The position numbers and the translations under genes were made by a program. A stretch of DNA of 49,225 bases from a virus. The notes beneath the pieces were generated by a model. It saw nothing but the letters and a program-made list of their open reading frames with translations, was not told where the DNA came from and ran no database searches. The stretch spans positions 1 to 49,225 of the IMG/VR virus record IMGVR_UViG_3300009008_000063, one strand, 5' to 3'. This document shows positions 6,606-15,851 of the stretch, piece by piece; position 1 is the stretch's first letter, and each line of letters opens with the position of its first letter.

Positions 6606-7793
6606 ATGGCATTCAATCCTTTTATAGAATTGGATGAGAATGAGATATCAAAACTTGCTTTTGAATATACTACTCATCCTTATATTTATTATTCAGATGA
6701 ATATGGAAGACATTATGGAACACTTTATAGTGTTAAAAAAGATGTATATAAAAAAATTAGACAATTATTTAATGGAGATAATAATAATACAATAGGAAAA
6801 AAAGATAAAGTATTTATTTGTCCTGGTTGTAAATTACCTCAATTTAGAATTAAAGAATATCTTAAAAAAATAGGTGCTACCTTAACAAGAGATATTGAAA
6901 AAGCTACCATTATTATTTCTACTGATGATATGTGTGAAATGGTTGATAATGGTTATAAAGAAAATAAACAAGCAAGAATATCAAAAATATTTTTTGAAGA
7001 TACAGGCATGTTTTGTTTTAGACCTTTTGATCATACAATAGATGAAAATTATGATAATGAATATGAATATTGTGAACACCATATAGATGAAATGAATTTA
7101 TCTGAAAGTAGAATTTATGATAAAGGTTCTATAGAAAATGTATTATTTAGTGCAAAAACAATAGATCATACACCCTGGACATCTATTTTAAAAAGAAGAA
7201 GTGAATTATTAACAAATGATTATGAATATTTTCTTTATCCAATAGGAATGAAATTAATATATGAAATACTTAGTAAAAAAATACCTGTATTATTTGAAGA
7301 TGAATTATGTGCTGTTGCAAATTCAGGTTTAAAATTAAATGATCCAGAAGTATTTGAAAGTATTAAAATGATGTTAAATGGGACAATAGAAGATAGAGAA
7401 TTAGCTAAACAAATGATATTTAATTCAGATTTTAAAAATTGTGAACATGAAATATATTGGTTAGCTCAATATGAAAATAATCTATATTATTCTAGTACTA
7501 GAGATAAAAACAGAGATTATTTTTGCAATGAATCTGGTTTTCATAAGTTTGTACATATGACTGATCTTGATTTTATTGAATATATGCATGAAAATGATAA
7601 ATTAGATACTAAAATATTTCAACAATATATATGTGGTTTTATAGAAGAATGTTTAGAAGATTTAGGTCGTAACAAATTTTATAATTTATTTGATTTTAAA
7701 ATTAAATGGAAAGATGAATGGTTAGAATATTCTTTAGATGAAAATGAAAAAGAAAATGAATATATTATAAATAAAACTGAAAAAAATGAATAA
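6606..7793 (+). CDS. Unknown protein, paralogue A (possible BRCT-like segment)
   Basis: No enzyme motif is recognised in this 395-residue protein. Residues 65-106 read KKDKVFICPGCKLPQFRIK, then an amphipathic helix, GATLTRD and IIIST. This is a beta-alpha-beta pattern loosely like a BRCT domain. The same block and a later block (about 237-290) recur in the next gene, so the two are tandem paralogues. The C-terminal third is acidic and ends with NKTEKNE. The stop overlaps the next start (ATGAATAA), implying co-translation. They may act as a heterodimer within the replication or recombination machinery; the role is unknown. Confidence 0.7.
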   Translation: MAFNPFIELDENEISKLAFEYTTHPYIYYSDEYGRHYGTLYSVKKDVYKKIRQLFNGDNNNTIGKKDKVFICPGCKLPQFRIKEYLKKIGATLTRDIEKATIIISTDDMCEMVDNGYKENKQARISKIFFEDTGMFCFRPFDHTIDENYDNEYEYCEHHIDEMNLSESRIYDKGSIENVLFSAKTIDHTPWTSILKRRSELLTNDYEYFLYPIGMKLIYEILSKKIPVLFEDELCAVANSGLKLNDPEVFESIKMMLNGTIEDRELAKQMIFNSDFKNCEHEIYWLAQYENNLYYSSTRDKNRDYFCNESGFHKFVHMTDLDFIEYMHENDKLDTKIFQQYICGFIEECLEDLGRNKFYNLFDFKIKWKDEWLEYSLDENEKENEYIINKTEKNE

Positions 7794-9042
7794 AGATAAT
7801 TTTAAAACAATCATTCAAATAAAAAGAATGGTTTCACCTAATAGTACATCATATGATATTACAGAACATGATTATACTAGTCCTAATAATCCTACAAAAA
7901 AAATTTTTAATTATATATCGTATTCTGAAAGAATAATTTGTATAAATAAAAAAGAAGCATTAACTCAAATAACATCAGATAAATATATTTATAATAAAAA
8001 AGATAAATTATTTTTTGGTGCAGGATGTACAATTCCAAGACATAAAGTTAGAGAATGGGGTAAACAACATGATATATCAATTACTATAAAGCCTGAAAAA
8101 GCAAATGTAAATGTTATATCAAATAATTGGGTTAATAATTTATTTGGTTATTGGAGTTCTTATTATAATGTATTAGTTGATAAAAATAATTTTATAGAAT
8201 TTTTAGAATTAAATTATACTGATACAGTTGACACTTTAATTCAATTAATTAAAGATTCTGAACATGATAAAATTATAATAAATAAACATGATCATAAAGA
8301 TATTATGGGTCATAAACAATCATATTATAATAATCGTAGTAAAGTATTAACTCCAACAGAAATTAAAGAAAGAAAGGAAGAAATGGGTGTAATATCACAA
8401 TATTGTGAAATGTTTGGAAATGAAGAATGGAAAACTGAAGATAAGGATTATGAATGGGATTTAATGGAAGATTCTAAACAAAAATATAAAGATTTAAATA
8501 AATTATTTGATTTAGATGATTCTGTTACAACTATTCTTGATACAACATTAGTTGATGTAGTAAATGAAAGTGCTATAACAATTGATAATGAGATGTCAGA
8601 TCAATTAAAAACAATGTTACATAGTACTGATATTAAAAATCATGTTTTAGCAATGGAAATAATTGCTAATAGTAATTATAGAACATCTTTACATAAAATT
8701 TTATTAATCTTTAGAGAATATGGAGGTAGAATTTGGGATCGTCAAGAAAGAAATCATGTTAATTTTAAAAGTTTAATAAAATTTATTGATTTATATAATT
8801 GGTATAATCCTAGTTATGATAATATTATTAATTGTTTAATGAAAAAAAACTATTTAACAGCTGATATATTATCTGAATTTATGCCTTTAGTTAAAGAAGA
8901 AATAGAATCTGAAACAAATAGATGTCATCCTATATTTAAAGTAAAGACAATAACAGTATCTAATGAAGTAAAAAGATATTTTGGACTAGATATACCTTTA
9001 AGTAAAGAAGAATTAGAAGAATTAGAAGAAATAAATAAATAA
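7786..9042 (+). CDS. Unknown protein, paralogue B (possible BRCT-like segment)
   Basis: This 418-residue protein is the tandem relative of the preceding gene. Both share the block beginning KKDK (71-74 here) with GAGCTIPRHKVREWGK (78-93 here), and a later block (VVNESAITIDNEMSDQLKTM, with a helical stretch ending IIANSNY) parallel to the neighbour's VANSGLKLND... segment. The copies have diverged greatly, so the duplication is old. The N-terminus is basic and the C-terminus ends in an acidic Glu/Leu helix (KEELEELEEINK). No catalytic motif is visible. Overlapping start and stop codons tie its translation to paralogue A. Confidence 0.7.
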   Translation: MNKDNFKTIIQIKRMVSPNSTSYDITEHDYTSPNNPTKKIFNYISYSERIICINKKEALTQITSDKYIYNKKDKLFFGAGCTIPRHKVREWGKQHDISITIKPEKANVNVISNNWVNNLFGYWSSYYNVLVDKNNFIEFLELNYTDTVDTLIQLIKDSEHDKIIINKHDHKDIMGHKQSYYNNRSKVLTPTEIKERKEEMGVISQYCEMFGNEEWKTEDKDYEWDLMEDSKQKYKDLNKLFDLDDSVTTILDTTLVDVVNESAITIDNEMSDQLKTMLHSTDIKNHVLAMEIIANSNYRTSLHKILLIFREYGGRIWDRQERNHVNFKSLIKFIDLYNWYNPSYDNIINCLMKKNYLTADILSEFMPLVKEEIESETNRCHPIFKVKTITVSNEVKRYFGLDIPLSKEELEELEEINK

Positions 9043-9044
9043 AT

Positions 9045-10076
9045 ATGGATATAAAAAAATTAGAAGAAGAATTTTATAGTAAAGAATTTACATATAGTTA
9101 TTCATCTTTAAATAAATTGTTATATGATCCACAGTTATTTTTTAAATGGTATGTTTTAAAACAAAAAGAAGATAAATTGGACCAACATCTCATTGATGGG
9201 AAGTTGGTTCATTGCCTTCTTTTAGAAAAACATAATTTTGAAAATAATTTTGTACTTGTAGATTTTAAAGTTCCATCTGGAAACAATAAAAAAATTGTTG
9301 AATACATATGGAAACTAAATAAAGGTTCAGATAATTTAGATATATATGAATCTGAAATTATTCAATGGTTAACATGGAATGATTTACATCAATCTTTAAA
9401 AGATGATAAAGATCCTAAAGCTTCAGATTATAAAACTGGTGATCAAAAAAGAATAAAAAAGATTCTAACAGATGAAAATAAAAAATATTTAAATTTTTTA
9501 TATAAATCTGAAGGTAAAAATATTGTAGATAAAGACACATATGATAAATGTTTAGAAACTGCAGATAAAGTAAAATCTAATAAAGAAATATATAAATTAT
9601 TAAAATTAGATGGAGCTGAAGATTTTGAAAATATAGATGTTCATAATGAACTTAAAATAGATGGTTATTCTAATTATTTTGAATGCAATATAAAAGGTAT
9701 AATAGATAATTTAGTAATTGATTATAAAAATGAATATATATACATAAATGATGTTAAAACATCTGGTAAAACATTATTAGAATTTGAAGACACAGTAGAA
9801 TATTATAAATATTGGCTTCAAATGGCAATTTATGATGAACTTGTCAAAATTTATTTAAAAAATAAATCTATAAACTTTAATAATTTAAAAATTATTTCTA
9901 CTTTTATAGTAATTGACAAATATCAAAATGTTTATCCATTTGAAGTTTGTGGATCATCAATAGAAAAATGGAAACATAAAACTAAAGTAAATGTAATTGA
10001 TAAAGCAAAGTACCATTATAATGAAAAAAATTATTCATTACCATATGAATTTTTAACAAATAAAATCATGCTTTAA
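9045..10076 (+). CDS. PD-(D/E)XK exonuclease (RecB/Cas4-like)
   Basis: This 343-residue nuclease belongs to the restriction-endonuclease-like superfamily that includes RecB, Cas4 and lambda-type exonucleases used in phage recombination. The pattern is complete: an N-terminal helix opening (YSYSSLNKLL, 18-26), the helical motif with H56 (DGKLVHCLLL), the metal-binding D221 (GIIDNLVID), D236-x-K238 (INDVKTS) and the Q259xxxY263 motif (LQMAIY). It starts two bases after the paralogue pair. It probably acts with the Sak4-type ATPase and SSB in recombination or in host-DNA breakdown. Confidence 0.82.
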   Translation: MDIKKLEEEFYSKEFTYSYSSLNKLLYDPQLFFKWYVLKQKEDKLDQHLIDGKLVHCLLLEKHNFENNFVLVDFKVPSGNNKKIVEYIWKLNKGSDNLDIYESEIIQWLTWNDLHQSLKDDKDPKASDYKTGDQKRIKKILTDENKKYLNFLYKSEGKNIVDKDTYDKCLETADKVKSNKEIYKLLKLDGAEDFENIDVHNELKIDGYSNYFECNIKGIIDNLVIDYKNEYIYINDVKTSGKTLLEFEDTVEYYKYWLQMAIYDELVKIYLKNKSINFNNLKIISTFIVIDKYQNVYPFEVCGSSIEKWKHKTKVNVIDKAKYHYNEKNYSLPYEFLTNKIML

Positions 10077-10087
10077 AACTATTATTT

Positions 10088-10633
10088 ATGGATCGTATAT
10101 ATAACGAATATTTTCAAAAATCAAGAGTATTTTTATACCCTATGTTAAACATTAAAAAAGGTGTAAAATATACACCTATTGAGACGTATATAACATGGGA
10201 AAATAATGTTGATATTACTGAATCAAAATTAATTTGTTTATATAAAATTCACGATAATAAAAATTTTTTAAAATTTGAAAATGATTTTCTTTTAACGCAT
10301 AAAAATTTTGATAATTATTATCAAATAGATGATAATAAAGGTATATATACTTTTAAAGTAAATAAAAATGATTGGAAACATTTTTTATCTGGTAGATATT
10401 CTCTTTTATCAGAGAAATTAAAAACACAAATAATTAATTTTCATAAAAATTATTCTAATATATCTTATATAAAAAGCTATTTATATCCTAATGAATATTT
10501 TGAAACATATTCAAATATATTATCAGTAAAAAAAAGTGTTTTAAAACAAGTTGGAGAATTATGTGATAAACCTGATTTAAAAAAAGAACAACTTATTTTA
10601 ATAAATGACACTTTGGAAATAAAAGATATATGA
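10088..10633 (+). CDS. Unknown protein, 181 aa
   Basis: No family is recognised. The protein is soluble, basic and rich in Asn, Lys, Tyr and Phe. It opens with MDRIYNEYFQKSRVFLYP, continues with several predicted beta strands (about 30-100) and ends with a helical part (VKKSVLKQVGELCDK, KKEQLILINDTLEI). It lies between the PD-(D/E)XK nuclease and a 155-aa unknown in the same operon. No membrane segment or signal peptide is present. Confidence 0.65.
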   Translation: MDRIYNEYFQKSRVFLYPMLNIKKGVKYTPIETYITWENNVDITESKLICLYKIHDNKNFLKFENDFLLTHKNFDNYYQIDDNKGIYTFKVNKNDWKHFLSGRYSLLSEKLKTQIINFHKNYSNISYIKSYLYPNEYFETYSNILSVKKSVLKQVGELCDKPDLKKEQLILINDTLEIKDI

Positions 10634-10663
10634 CTATATTTGTATAAATCTAAAAATTATATT

Positions 10664-11131
10664 ATGCCTGAAAAAACCAAAAAAAATCAATCATGGGGTC
10701 TTGAATCTTCTATGTTAATAATTACATCTAATTGGGGCCCTACACCATCTTTTAAATTAATGCCTGTGACAAAAAATTGTCCATATATTGAAGGTATATT
10801 TAATCCTACTGGTAAAGTATTAGTTTTAATAGGAACTGAAAAAAAAGATGTTTTTCATATGGTGGAAAGATTGGATGAAAATGGAGATCCTAGAATGAGA
10901 AAAGGTAAAGCTACAAAAGAAGAACCTCATCAAAAACAAAGAATAAGTTTAGAAAGTTATAGTGAATATTATATTTCTGATTATGAAGAAATAAAAGATT
11001 TTCTAAAAAATATTGCAGTAAATCATAATGAATATGATTATGATGCAATTTTAGATATGAAAACTATGTCAACTCCTAATTTATTAGGAACTACACCTGC
11101 AGAACCTGTAGAATTAATTAATGTAAAATAA
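10664..11131 (+). CDS. Unknown protein, 155 aa
   Basis: No family is recognised. I use the ATG at 10664 (MPEKTKKNQSWGLESSMLIITSNW); an in-frame TTG at 10640 would add eight residues without support. The N-terminal half is beta-rich and compact (SWGLESSMLIITSNWGPTP, then GKVLVLIGTEKKDVFHMVE), the middle is a charged linker with RMRKGKATKEEPHQKQR, and the C-terminal part is an acidic helix followed by a polar tail. It is the last gene before a strong terminator and just ahead of the DNA polymerase gene. Confidence 0.65.
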   Translation: MPEKTKKNQSWGLESSMLIITSNWGPTPSFKLMPVTKNCPYIEGIFNPTGKVLVLIGTEKKDVFHMVERLDENGDPRMRKGKATKEEPHQKQRISLESYSEYYISDYEEIKDFLKNIAVNHNEYDYDAILDMKTMSTPNLLGTTPAEPVELINVK

Positions 11132-11153
11132 GATTAATTTTTTATTTTGTCAT

Positions 11154-11180
11154 AAGCACGGATAGTCCGTGCTTTTTTTT
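11154..11180 (+). terminator. Rho-independent terminator before DNA polymerase gene
   Basis: AAGCACGGA (11154-11162) pairs exactly with TCCGTGCTT (11166-11174) around a three-base loop and is followed by a run of T. It is one of the most GC-rich spots in the region and closes the primase-to-unknown operon. Confidence 0.9.
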
Positions 11181-11197
11181 GCTTAAAATTTAAAAAT

Positions 11198-13183
11198 ATG
11201 AATAACCATTGGGTAATGGATTATGAAACTATGGCCAATTGTTTTGTAGCTGTATTTGAGCATTATAAAACAGATGAACAAAAAATTTTTGTAATCCATG
11301 AAAAAACAAATGATTTTAAGGAGTTTATAAATTTCTTAGAAACTAATATTTCCAATAAAGAAAAACATATATCATATAATGGATTAGGATTTGATGCACA
11401 AATTACTGAATACATGTTAGAAGCTAAAGATACCTGGGAAGAATTCTCAGCAAAAGAAATAACACATGAAATATACGCTTTAGCACAACATGTTATAAAT
11501 AAACAATCAAATAGAGAGTTTTTAGACTATTATGAGTATAATATGCAAATACCTCAACTTGATGTGTTTAAACTTAACCATTGGGACAATGCAAATAAAA
11601 GATCTAGTTTAAAATGGATACAATTCTCAATGAGATGGGAAAATCTACAAGATATGCCAATTCATCATGGAGATTGTATTTATGATAAAAAAGATTTAGA
11701 TATGATTATTGATTATTGCATAAATGATGTCAAATCAACTAAAGAAATTTTTAATAGATCTATTGATCAGATTAAATTAAGAAAATCTTTAACAGAACAA
11801 TATAAAATAAATTTATATAGTGCTTCAGAACCAAAAATTTCTAAAGAATTATTTTTACATTTTTTAACTAAAAAAACTGGATGGAAAAAAAATGATATAA
11901 AATATTCAAATACTATAAGAGAATCAATAATTATAAAAGATATAATTTTGCCGTATATTAAATTTAATAATAAACAACTTATAGAATTATTAGAAAAATT
12001 TAAATTAAAAACACTTGATCCTTCAAAAACAAAAAAAGGATTTAGTGCTAGTATTAAATTTCATGGTGTTAAAACTGATTTTGGTTTAGGTGGTATACAC
12101 GGGGCTCGTGAGAGTGGAATATATACAAGTAATGAAGAAATGATTATTATGTCATCAGATGTTACTAGTTTTTATCCTAATCTTGCTATTAAAAATGAAT
12201 GGTCTCCAGCTCATTTACCAAAAGAAGCTTTTTGTGAGCAATATGAATGGTTTTTTAATGAAAGAATAAAAATACCAAAATCTGATATTAGAAACTATGT
12301 ATATAAGATTATCTTAAATTCAACATATGGTTTAAGTAATGATAAATATAGTTTTCTTTATGATCCTCAATTTACTATGCAAATAACTATTAATGGACAA
12401 CTTAGTTTATTAATGTTATATGAAATGATTATGGATAATATACCTGGGTCAATTCCATTAATGCATAATACTGATGGAGTAGAAACTTTAATACCTATAA
12501 AACATAAAGAAAAATATCTTGAAGTCTGTAAAAAATGGGAATTATTAACCAATTTAAACTTAGAACATGATAGTTATAGACAATTAATATTAGCTGATGT
12601 AAATAATTATATTGCTGTACATAATTGGAAAAAAATTACTCGTGAAGAATATAATAAATTAAAAGAAAATCCACATAATTTACTTAAACAAGAAAAAGGT
12701 TATTTTTATCATTCTAAAGTAAAATGTAAAGGTAGATTTGAATTTCAAAATTTACCCTTACATAGAAATTCAAGTAGTTTAATTGTTACTAAAGCTTTAT
12801 ATCATTATTTTTTAAATAATGTTACGCCTGAAAATTATATTGAAAATAACAGAGATATATTTGATTATTGTATAGGTAAAAAGATTAAGGGTAACTGGAG
12901 ATTTGAAAAAAGATGGATTGATAAAGAATATAAAACAGAAAAATTACAAAAAACAATACGTTATTATGCAAGCCATAAAGGATGTAAAATAATAAAAATA
13001 AATAATAATGATAACCGTGAAATCCAAACAGAAAGTGGAAAATGGTTATTAACTATATTTAATGTATATAAAAATAAACAATGGTCTAAATACAATGTTA
13101 ATGATAAATATTATCTGAACTCTATTTATACAGAAATAGAAAACATTGCGGGCCCAAAAACTAAACAAATAAAATTATTTTAA
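11198..13183 (+). CDS. Family B DNA polymerase with 3'-5' exonuclease
   Basis: This 661-residue protein is the replicative polymerase. Exonuclease motifs are visible: D8-x-E10 (VMDYETM), YNGLGFD near 60, and an IDYCINDVKST segment (YxxxD) near 175. Polymerase motifs are A, D321 in SSDVTSFYPNLA; B, K370 in KIILNSTYG; and C, NTDG with D426. In motif C the usual first Asp of DTD is Asn, while the second, catalytic Asp is kept. Only about 49 residues separate motifs A and B, so the fingers region is compact. The C-terminal part (about 480-661) is basic with many aromatics. Crass-like phages carry either family A or B polymerases; this is a B-type lineage. Confidence 0.88.
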   Translation: MNNHWVMDYETMANCFVAVFEHYKTDEQKIFVIHEKTNDFKEFINFLETNISNKEKHISYNGLGFDAQITEYMLEAKDTWEEFSAKEITHEIYALAQHVINKQSNREFLDYYEYNMQIPQLDVFKLNHWDNANKRSSLKWIQFSMRWENLQDMPIHHGDCIYDKKDLDMIIDYCINDVKSTKEIFNRSIDQIKLRKSLTEQYKINLYSASEPKISKELFLHFLTKKTGWKKNDIKYSNTIRESIIIKDIILPYIKFNNKQLIELLEKFKLKTLDPSKTKKGFSASIKFHGVKTDFGLGGIHGARESGIYTSNEEMIIMSSDVTSFYPNLAIKNEWSPAHLPKEAFCEQYEWFFNERIKIPKSDIRNYVYKIILNSTYGLSNDKYSFLYDPQFTMQITINGQLSLLMLYEMIMDNIPGSIPLMHNTDGVETLIPIKHKEKYLEVCKKWELLTNLNLEHDSYRQLILADVNNYIAVHNWKKITREEYNKLKENPHNLLKQEKGYFYHSKVKCKGRFEFQNLPLHRNSSSLIVTKALYHYFLNNVTPENYIENNRDIFDYCIGKKIKGNWRFEKRWIDKEYKTEKLQKTIRYYASHKGCKIIKINNNDNREIQTESGKWLLTIFNVYKNKQWSKYNVNDKYYLNSIYTEIENIAGPKTKQIKLF

Positions 13184-13184
13184 A

Positions 13185-14756
13185 ATGCCAACAAAAATAG
13201 GACAAATATCGGAAATGGAACTTAAACAAGTTCCTCTTCCAACAGGATTTAGTAAACAATATGTAACTGTATCTCACGGATACATAATTGATACTGTAAA
13301 AGATCTATTAGATCAAAATAATTATGAAATAAAAGAAACTATTTATAGATGCACAAATGGTGGAGAAGTAGTTCAAGCAGTTTATCATATTAACCATGGT
13401 GATGATCCTGAATTAGGATTAATGTTTGCATGGTCAAATTCATATGATAGATCTCAGAGATTTAAATGTGCAGTAGGTGCTCATGTATTTGTATGTGGAA
13501 ATGGAATGCTTATTGGAGATATGGCCAATTATGGAAAAGTTCATAAAGGTGATAAAAAACAAGTATTACAAAATGTAACTGATCATATTACATTACAACT
13601 TAAATCAGCATCTAATTTTTATGATATGATTAAAAAAGATAAAGAAGCTATGAAAAACATCTGTCTAACAGAAAAAGAAATAGCTGAATTAATGGGTGTA
13701 TTATATTTTCAAGAAGATCTATTAACTAGTGGACAATTAATCACTTCTAAAAAACAATTTGAAGAACCAAGTTATGATTATAATGCACCATTGAATTCTT
13801 TATGGTCTTTATATAATCATGTAACTTATAGTTTTAAAACATCTCATCCAAAAAAATGGATGGACACACAAGCTAATTTTCATCAATTTATAGCAAAAAC
13901 TTATATTCCAAAACCTGTTATAGATCCAAATCAAATGAATATCACTGATGTTATAGAAGTTCCAGATAATCAGTTAATTACTAGTGAAGTAACTCCAAAT
14001 CCATTAGGTGAAGATGACATGAATTCTTGTCCTGAAAAACAAGAAGAATGGGATCAACAAACTAGAATTGAAGAAGGTTTAGATCATAAAGGTGAATTTC
14101 CTGAACATGATCCTGTTAGTTTAAGAGTAAGAGATGGTGAAATAGAACAGTTTGATGATGAAACAGGTGAAGTAATAAAAAATGAAGCTTTAGATAATGT
14201 TGCAGATGAAAAAGTAAACGAATTAGAAATGTTTGTTTTACAATTTTATAATGAAGAAACTGAAGAATTAGAAGATAATAAATGTAAACTAATTCCAGTT
14301 GATGAGTATGATGAATATGATCCAGAGTATAAAGATTGGAGATATGAAGGTACAGGTATGATTTTTAATAAAGAAACTGTAGTATTAATAAATAAAACTA
14401 CTATAATGAATGATTTATTAAAACCAGATGATAATGTATTAATTGATTCTTCAGGTAATTTAGCTGATGAAGAAGCTGATATGATTGAAAAAGAAGAGAT
14501 TATTGCAGAAAGAGAAGAGGAAGATGTTTTAACTGAAGCTGAAGTAACAGAAAAACCAAGTGATGAAATATCTTTTGATAATTATCCTGGACTTAAAGTT
14601 GATGAAGATATAAATTTATCTGAACTCAATGATATAGAATCTGAACTTAAAAAAGATTCTCAAGAAGATCATGATGAAAAAGAAGATAATGTTACAGAAG
14701 ATGTTGTAGAAGAATCAAATGATGACAAATTGGAGTTGCCAGAATTTGAATTCTAA
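13185..14756 (+). CDS. DUF932-like protein with acidic C-terminal tail
   Basis: This is a 523-residue protein. The N-terminal half (about 15-250) resembles DUF932/phage-plasmid DUF proteins: an HxVxxxL-type start (YIIDTVKDLLDQ), then LGLMFAWSNSYDRSQRFKCAVGA and VFVCGNGMLIGD, a common Arg/Cys-Gly-Asn-Gly-Met pattern. Helices follow to about 250. The second half is very rich in Asp and Glu (about 265-523) and probably disordered; such tails can mimic DNA or bind basic partners. The function of DUF932 proteins is not settled. It follows the polymerase gene by one base, so a replication-linked role is possible. A strong terminator follows. Confidence 0.6.
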   Translation: MPTKIGQISEMELKQVPLPTGFSKQYVTVSHGYIIDTVKDLLDQNNYEIKETIYRCTNGGEVVQAVYHINHGDDPELGLMFAWSNSYDRSQRFKCAVGAHVFVCGNGMLIGDMANYGKVHKGDKKQVLQNVTDHITLQLKSASNFYDMIKKDKEAMKNICLTEKEIAELMGVLYFQEDLLTSGQLITSKKQFEEPSYDYNAPLNSLWSLYNHVTYSFKTSHPKKWMDTQANFHQFIAKTYIPKPVIDPNQMNITDVIEVPDNQLITSEVTPNPLGEDDMNSCPEKQEEWDQQTRIEEGLDHKGEFPEHDPVSLRVRDGEIEQFDDETGEVIKNEALDNVADEKVNELEMFVLQFYNEETEELEDNKCKLIPVDEYDEYDPEYKDWRYEGTGMIFNKETVVLINKTTIMNDLLKPDDNVLIDSSGNLADEEADMIEKEEIIAEREEEDVLTEAEVTEKPSDEISFDNYPGLKVDEDINLSELNDIESELKKDSQEDHDEKEDNVTEDVVEESNDDKLELPEFEF

Positions 14757-14762
14757 CAATAA

Positions 14763-14792
14763 AAAAAGGGAGGATAAAACCTCCCTTTTTCT
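14763..14792 (+). terminator. Rho-independent terminator after DUF932-like gene
   Basis: AAAAAGGGAGG (14763-14773) pairs exactly with CCTCCCTTTTT (14780-14790) around a six-base loop. The rest of the gap to 14892 is AT-rich and holds no ORF; it should contain the promoter for the last rightward gene. Confidence 0.9.
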
Positions 14793-14892
14793 TTATTAAC
14801 CTAATAACATATCTTAAAAAGAATATGATATAGTAACACAATCAAAACAAAGTTAAACATAATTTATTTATAAACAAATTAAATTTAAAAAA

Positions 14893-15366
14893 ATGGCAAA
14901 AACAAAAACTTACACAAGACATAACAAAAATTGGACAAAACAAGAATTAAATACTTTATTAGAACAACATATAGATGGTGAATCTGATAAAACTATTGCA
15001 AATGTATTAGAAAGAAAAATTGAAAGAGTAAAACTTAAGAGAACTGAACTTATGAGAGAATTAGTAAATGGCTTTACTAAACTGGATAATAATGGTTTAG
15101 ATGAAAAAGGTATTGAACCTAATGAAGGTTATTATTTAACTAAAGATGAATATGAAAAAATGTTAAGTTTTGTAAATAGTGATCTAGACACTGAATTATT
15201 TAATTTATTGATTAAAGAAAATTTAGAAAAAAATGCTATAATGAATGTATTATTTGATAATGAATGGGTTCCTAGTATTTTAATACAACATTGTATTGAT
15301 GCAGCAACAGGAATTACAGATAAAGACGTTGAAAATAAAAAAAAAGAAAATAAAAAAGCTATATAA
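14893..15366 (+). CDS. Small protein with possible Myb/SANT-like helix-turn-helix
   Basis: This is a 157-residue protein. Residues 10-55 (NKNWTKQELNTLLEQHIDG, then DKTIANVLERKIERVKLKR) follow the pattern of a SANT/Myb-like or GcrA-like DNA-binding helix set: a Trp-Thr start, a Leu-rich helix and a basic recognition helix. The middle has a Gly/Asn-rich linker; the rest is helical and acidic, and the end is a Lys-rich tail (KKKENKKAI). It has its own 100-base leader after a terminator, and it is the last early-strand gene before the convergent late block. A transcription regulator is plausible but unproved. Confidence 0.6.
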   Translation: MAKTKTYTRHNKNWTKQELNTLLEQHIDGESDKTIANVLERKIERVKLKRTELMRELVNGFTKLDNNGLDEKGIEPNEGYYLTKDEYEKMLSFVNSDLDTELFNLLIKENLEKNAIMNVLFDNEWVPSILIQHCIDAATGITDKDVENKKKENKKAI

Positions 15367-15438
15367 ATGAATATTGTTTATATATTTATAGCATAATTAA
15401 ATCTCTTTATTTAATTATTCTTTTTCATTTGTTAAGTT

Positions 15439-15470
15439 AGAGGCTGTCAAGAAATTGGCAGCCTTTTTTA
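15439..15470 (+). terminator. Terminator between convergent early and late blocks
   Basis: AGGCTGTC (15441-15448) pairs with GGCAGCCT (15457-15464), with one G-T pair, and a T-run follows on the plus strand. It ends rightward transcription. No T-run follows on the minus strand, so a stop for late transcripts is not seen here. Confidence 0.8.
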
Positions 15471-15487
15471 AATTTCTTAACATTTAT

Positions 15488-15850
15488 TTAACTGGTAAGA
15501 TCACCTTCTCTTTTTCTGAAAGCTTCATAATCTAATAGAAGTTCTGTATCTTTTTTAATATCAATTTTTGTAGTCATACTTATTGTATTATTTAAACAAT
15601 CTATTTTACATCTGACATTAGGCTCAGAAGAACTATTATAAATACCTATATAACCAAGAGGAAATAAAACACCCCAAGGTTTCTGATTATGAGAAAAACA
15701 ATATTTAAAAAGTTTTTCTTGTGGTTTTTTAGTTAACAATATACCTGGAGAAACTTCTAGTTTAGTTCTTTTAGGTATATCTTTTTTTGCAAATACACCT
15801 AATCCGTGTAAATTAGATTTTCTAATTTCAATATAATCAGAAATAAACAT
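15488..15850 (-). CDS. SET-domain protein (lysine methyltransferase-like)
   Basis: This 120-residue protein matches a minimal SET domain, the fold of protein lysine methyltransferases. It opens with YIEIRKSNLHGLGVFAKKDI (6-25, like the xxSxIHGxGVFA start), continues with PLGYIGIYNSSSEPN (64-78) in place of the usual LGYGxxYNHSxxPN, and ends with IDIKKDTELLLDYEAF (97-112, like the GEELxxxY end). The His of the NHS motif is Ser here, which may weaken S-adenosylmethionine binding. The gene is the last of the late operon and starts one base after the stop of the 2477-aa protein. Its target (virion protein, host protein or none) is unknown. Confidence 0.75.
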   Translation of the reverse strand: MFISDYIEIRKSNLHGLGVFAKKDIPKRTKLEVSPGILLTKKPQEKLFKYCFSHNQKPWGVLFPLGYIGIYNSSSEPNVRCKIDCLNNTISMTTKIDIKKDTELLLDYEAFRKREGDLTS

Positions 15851-15851
15851 T

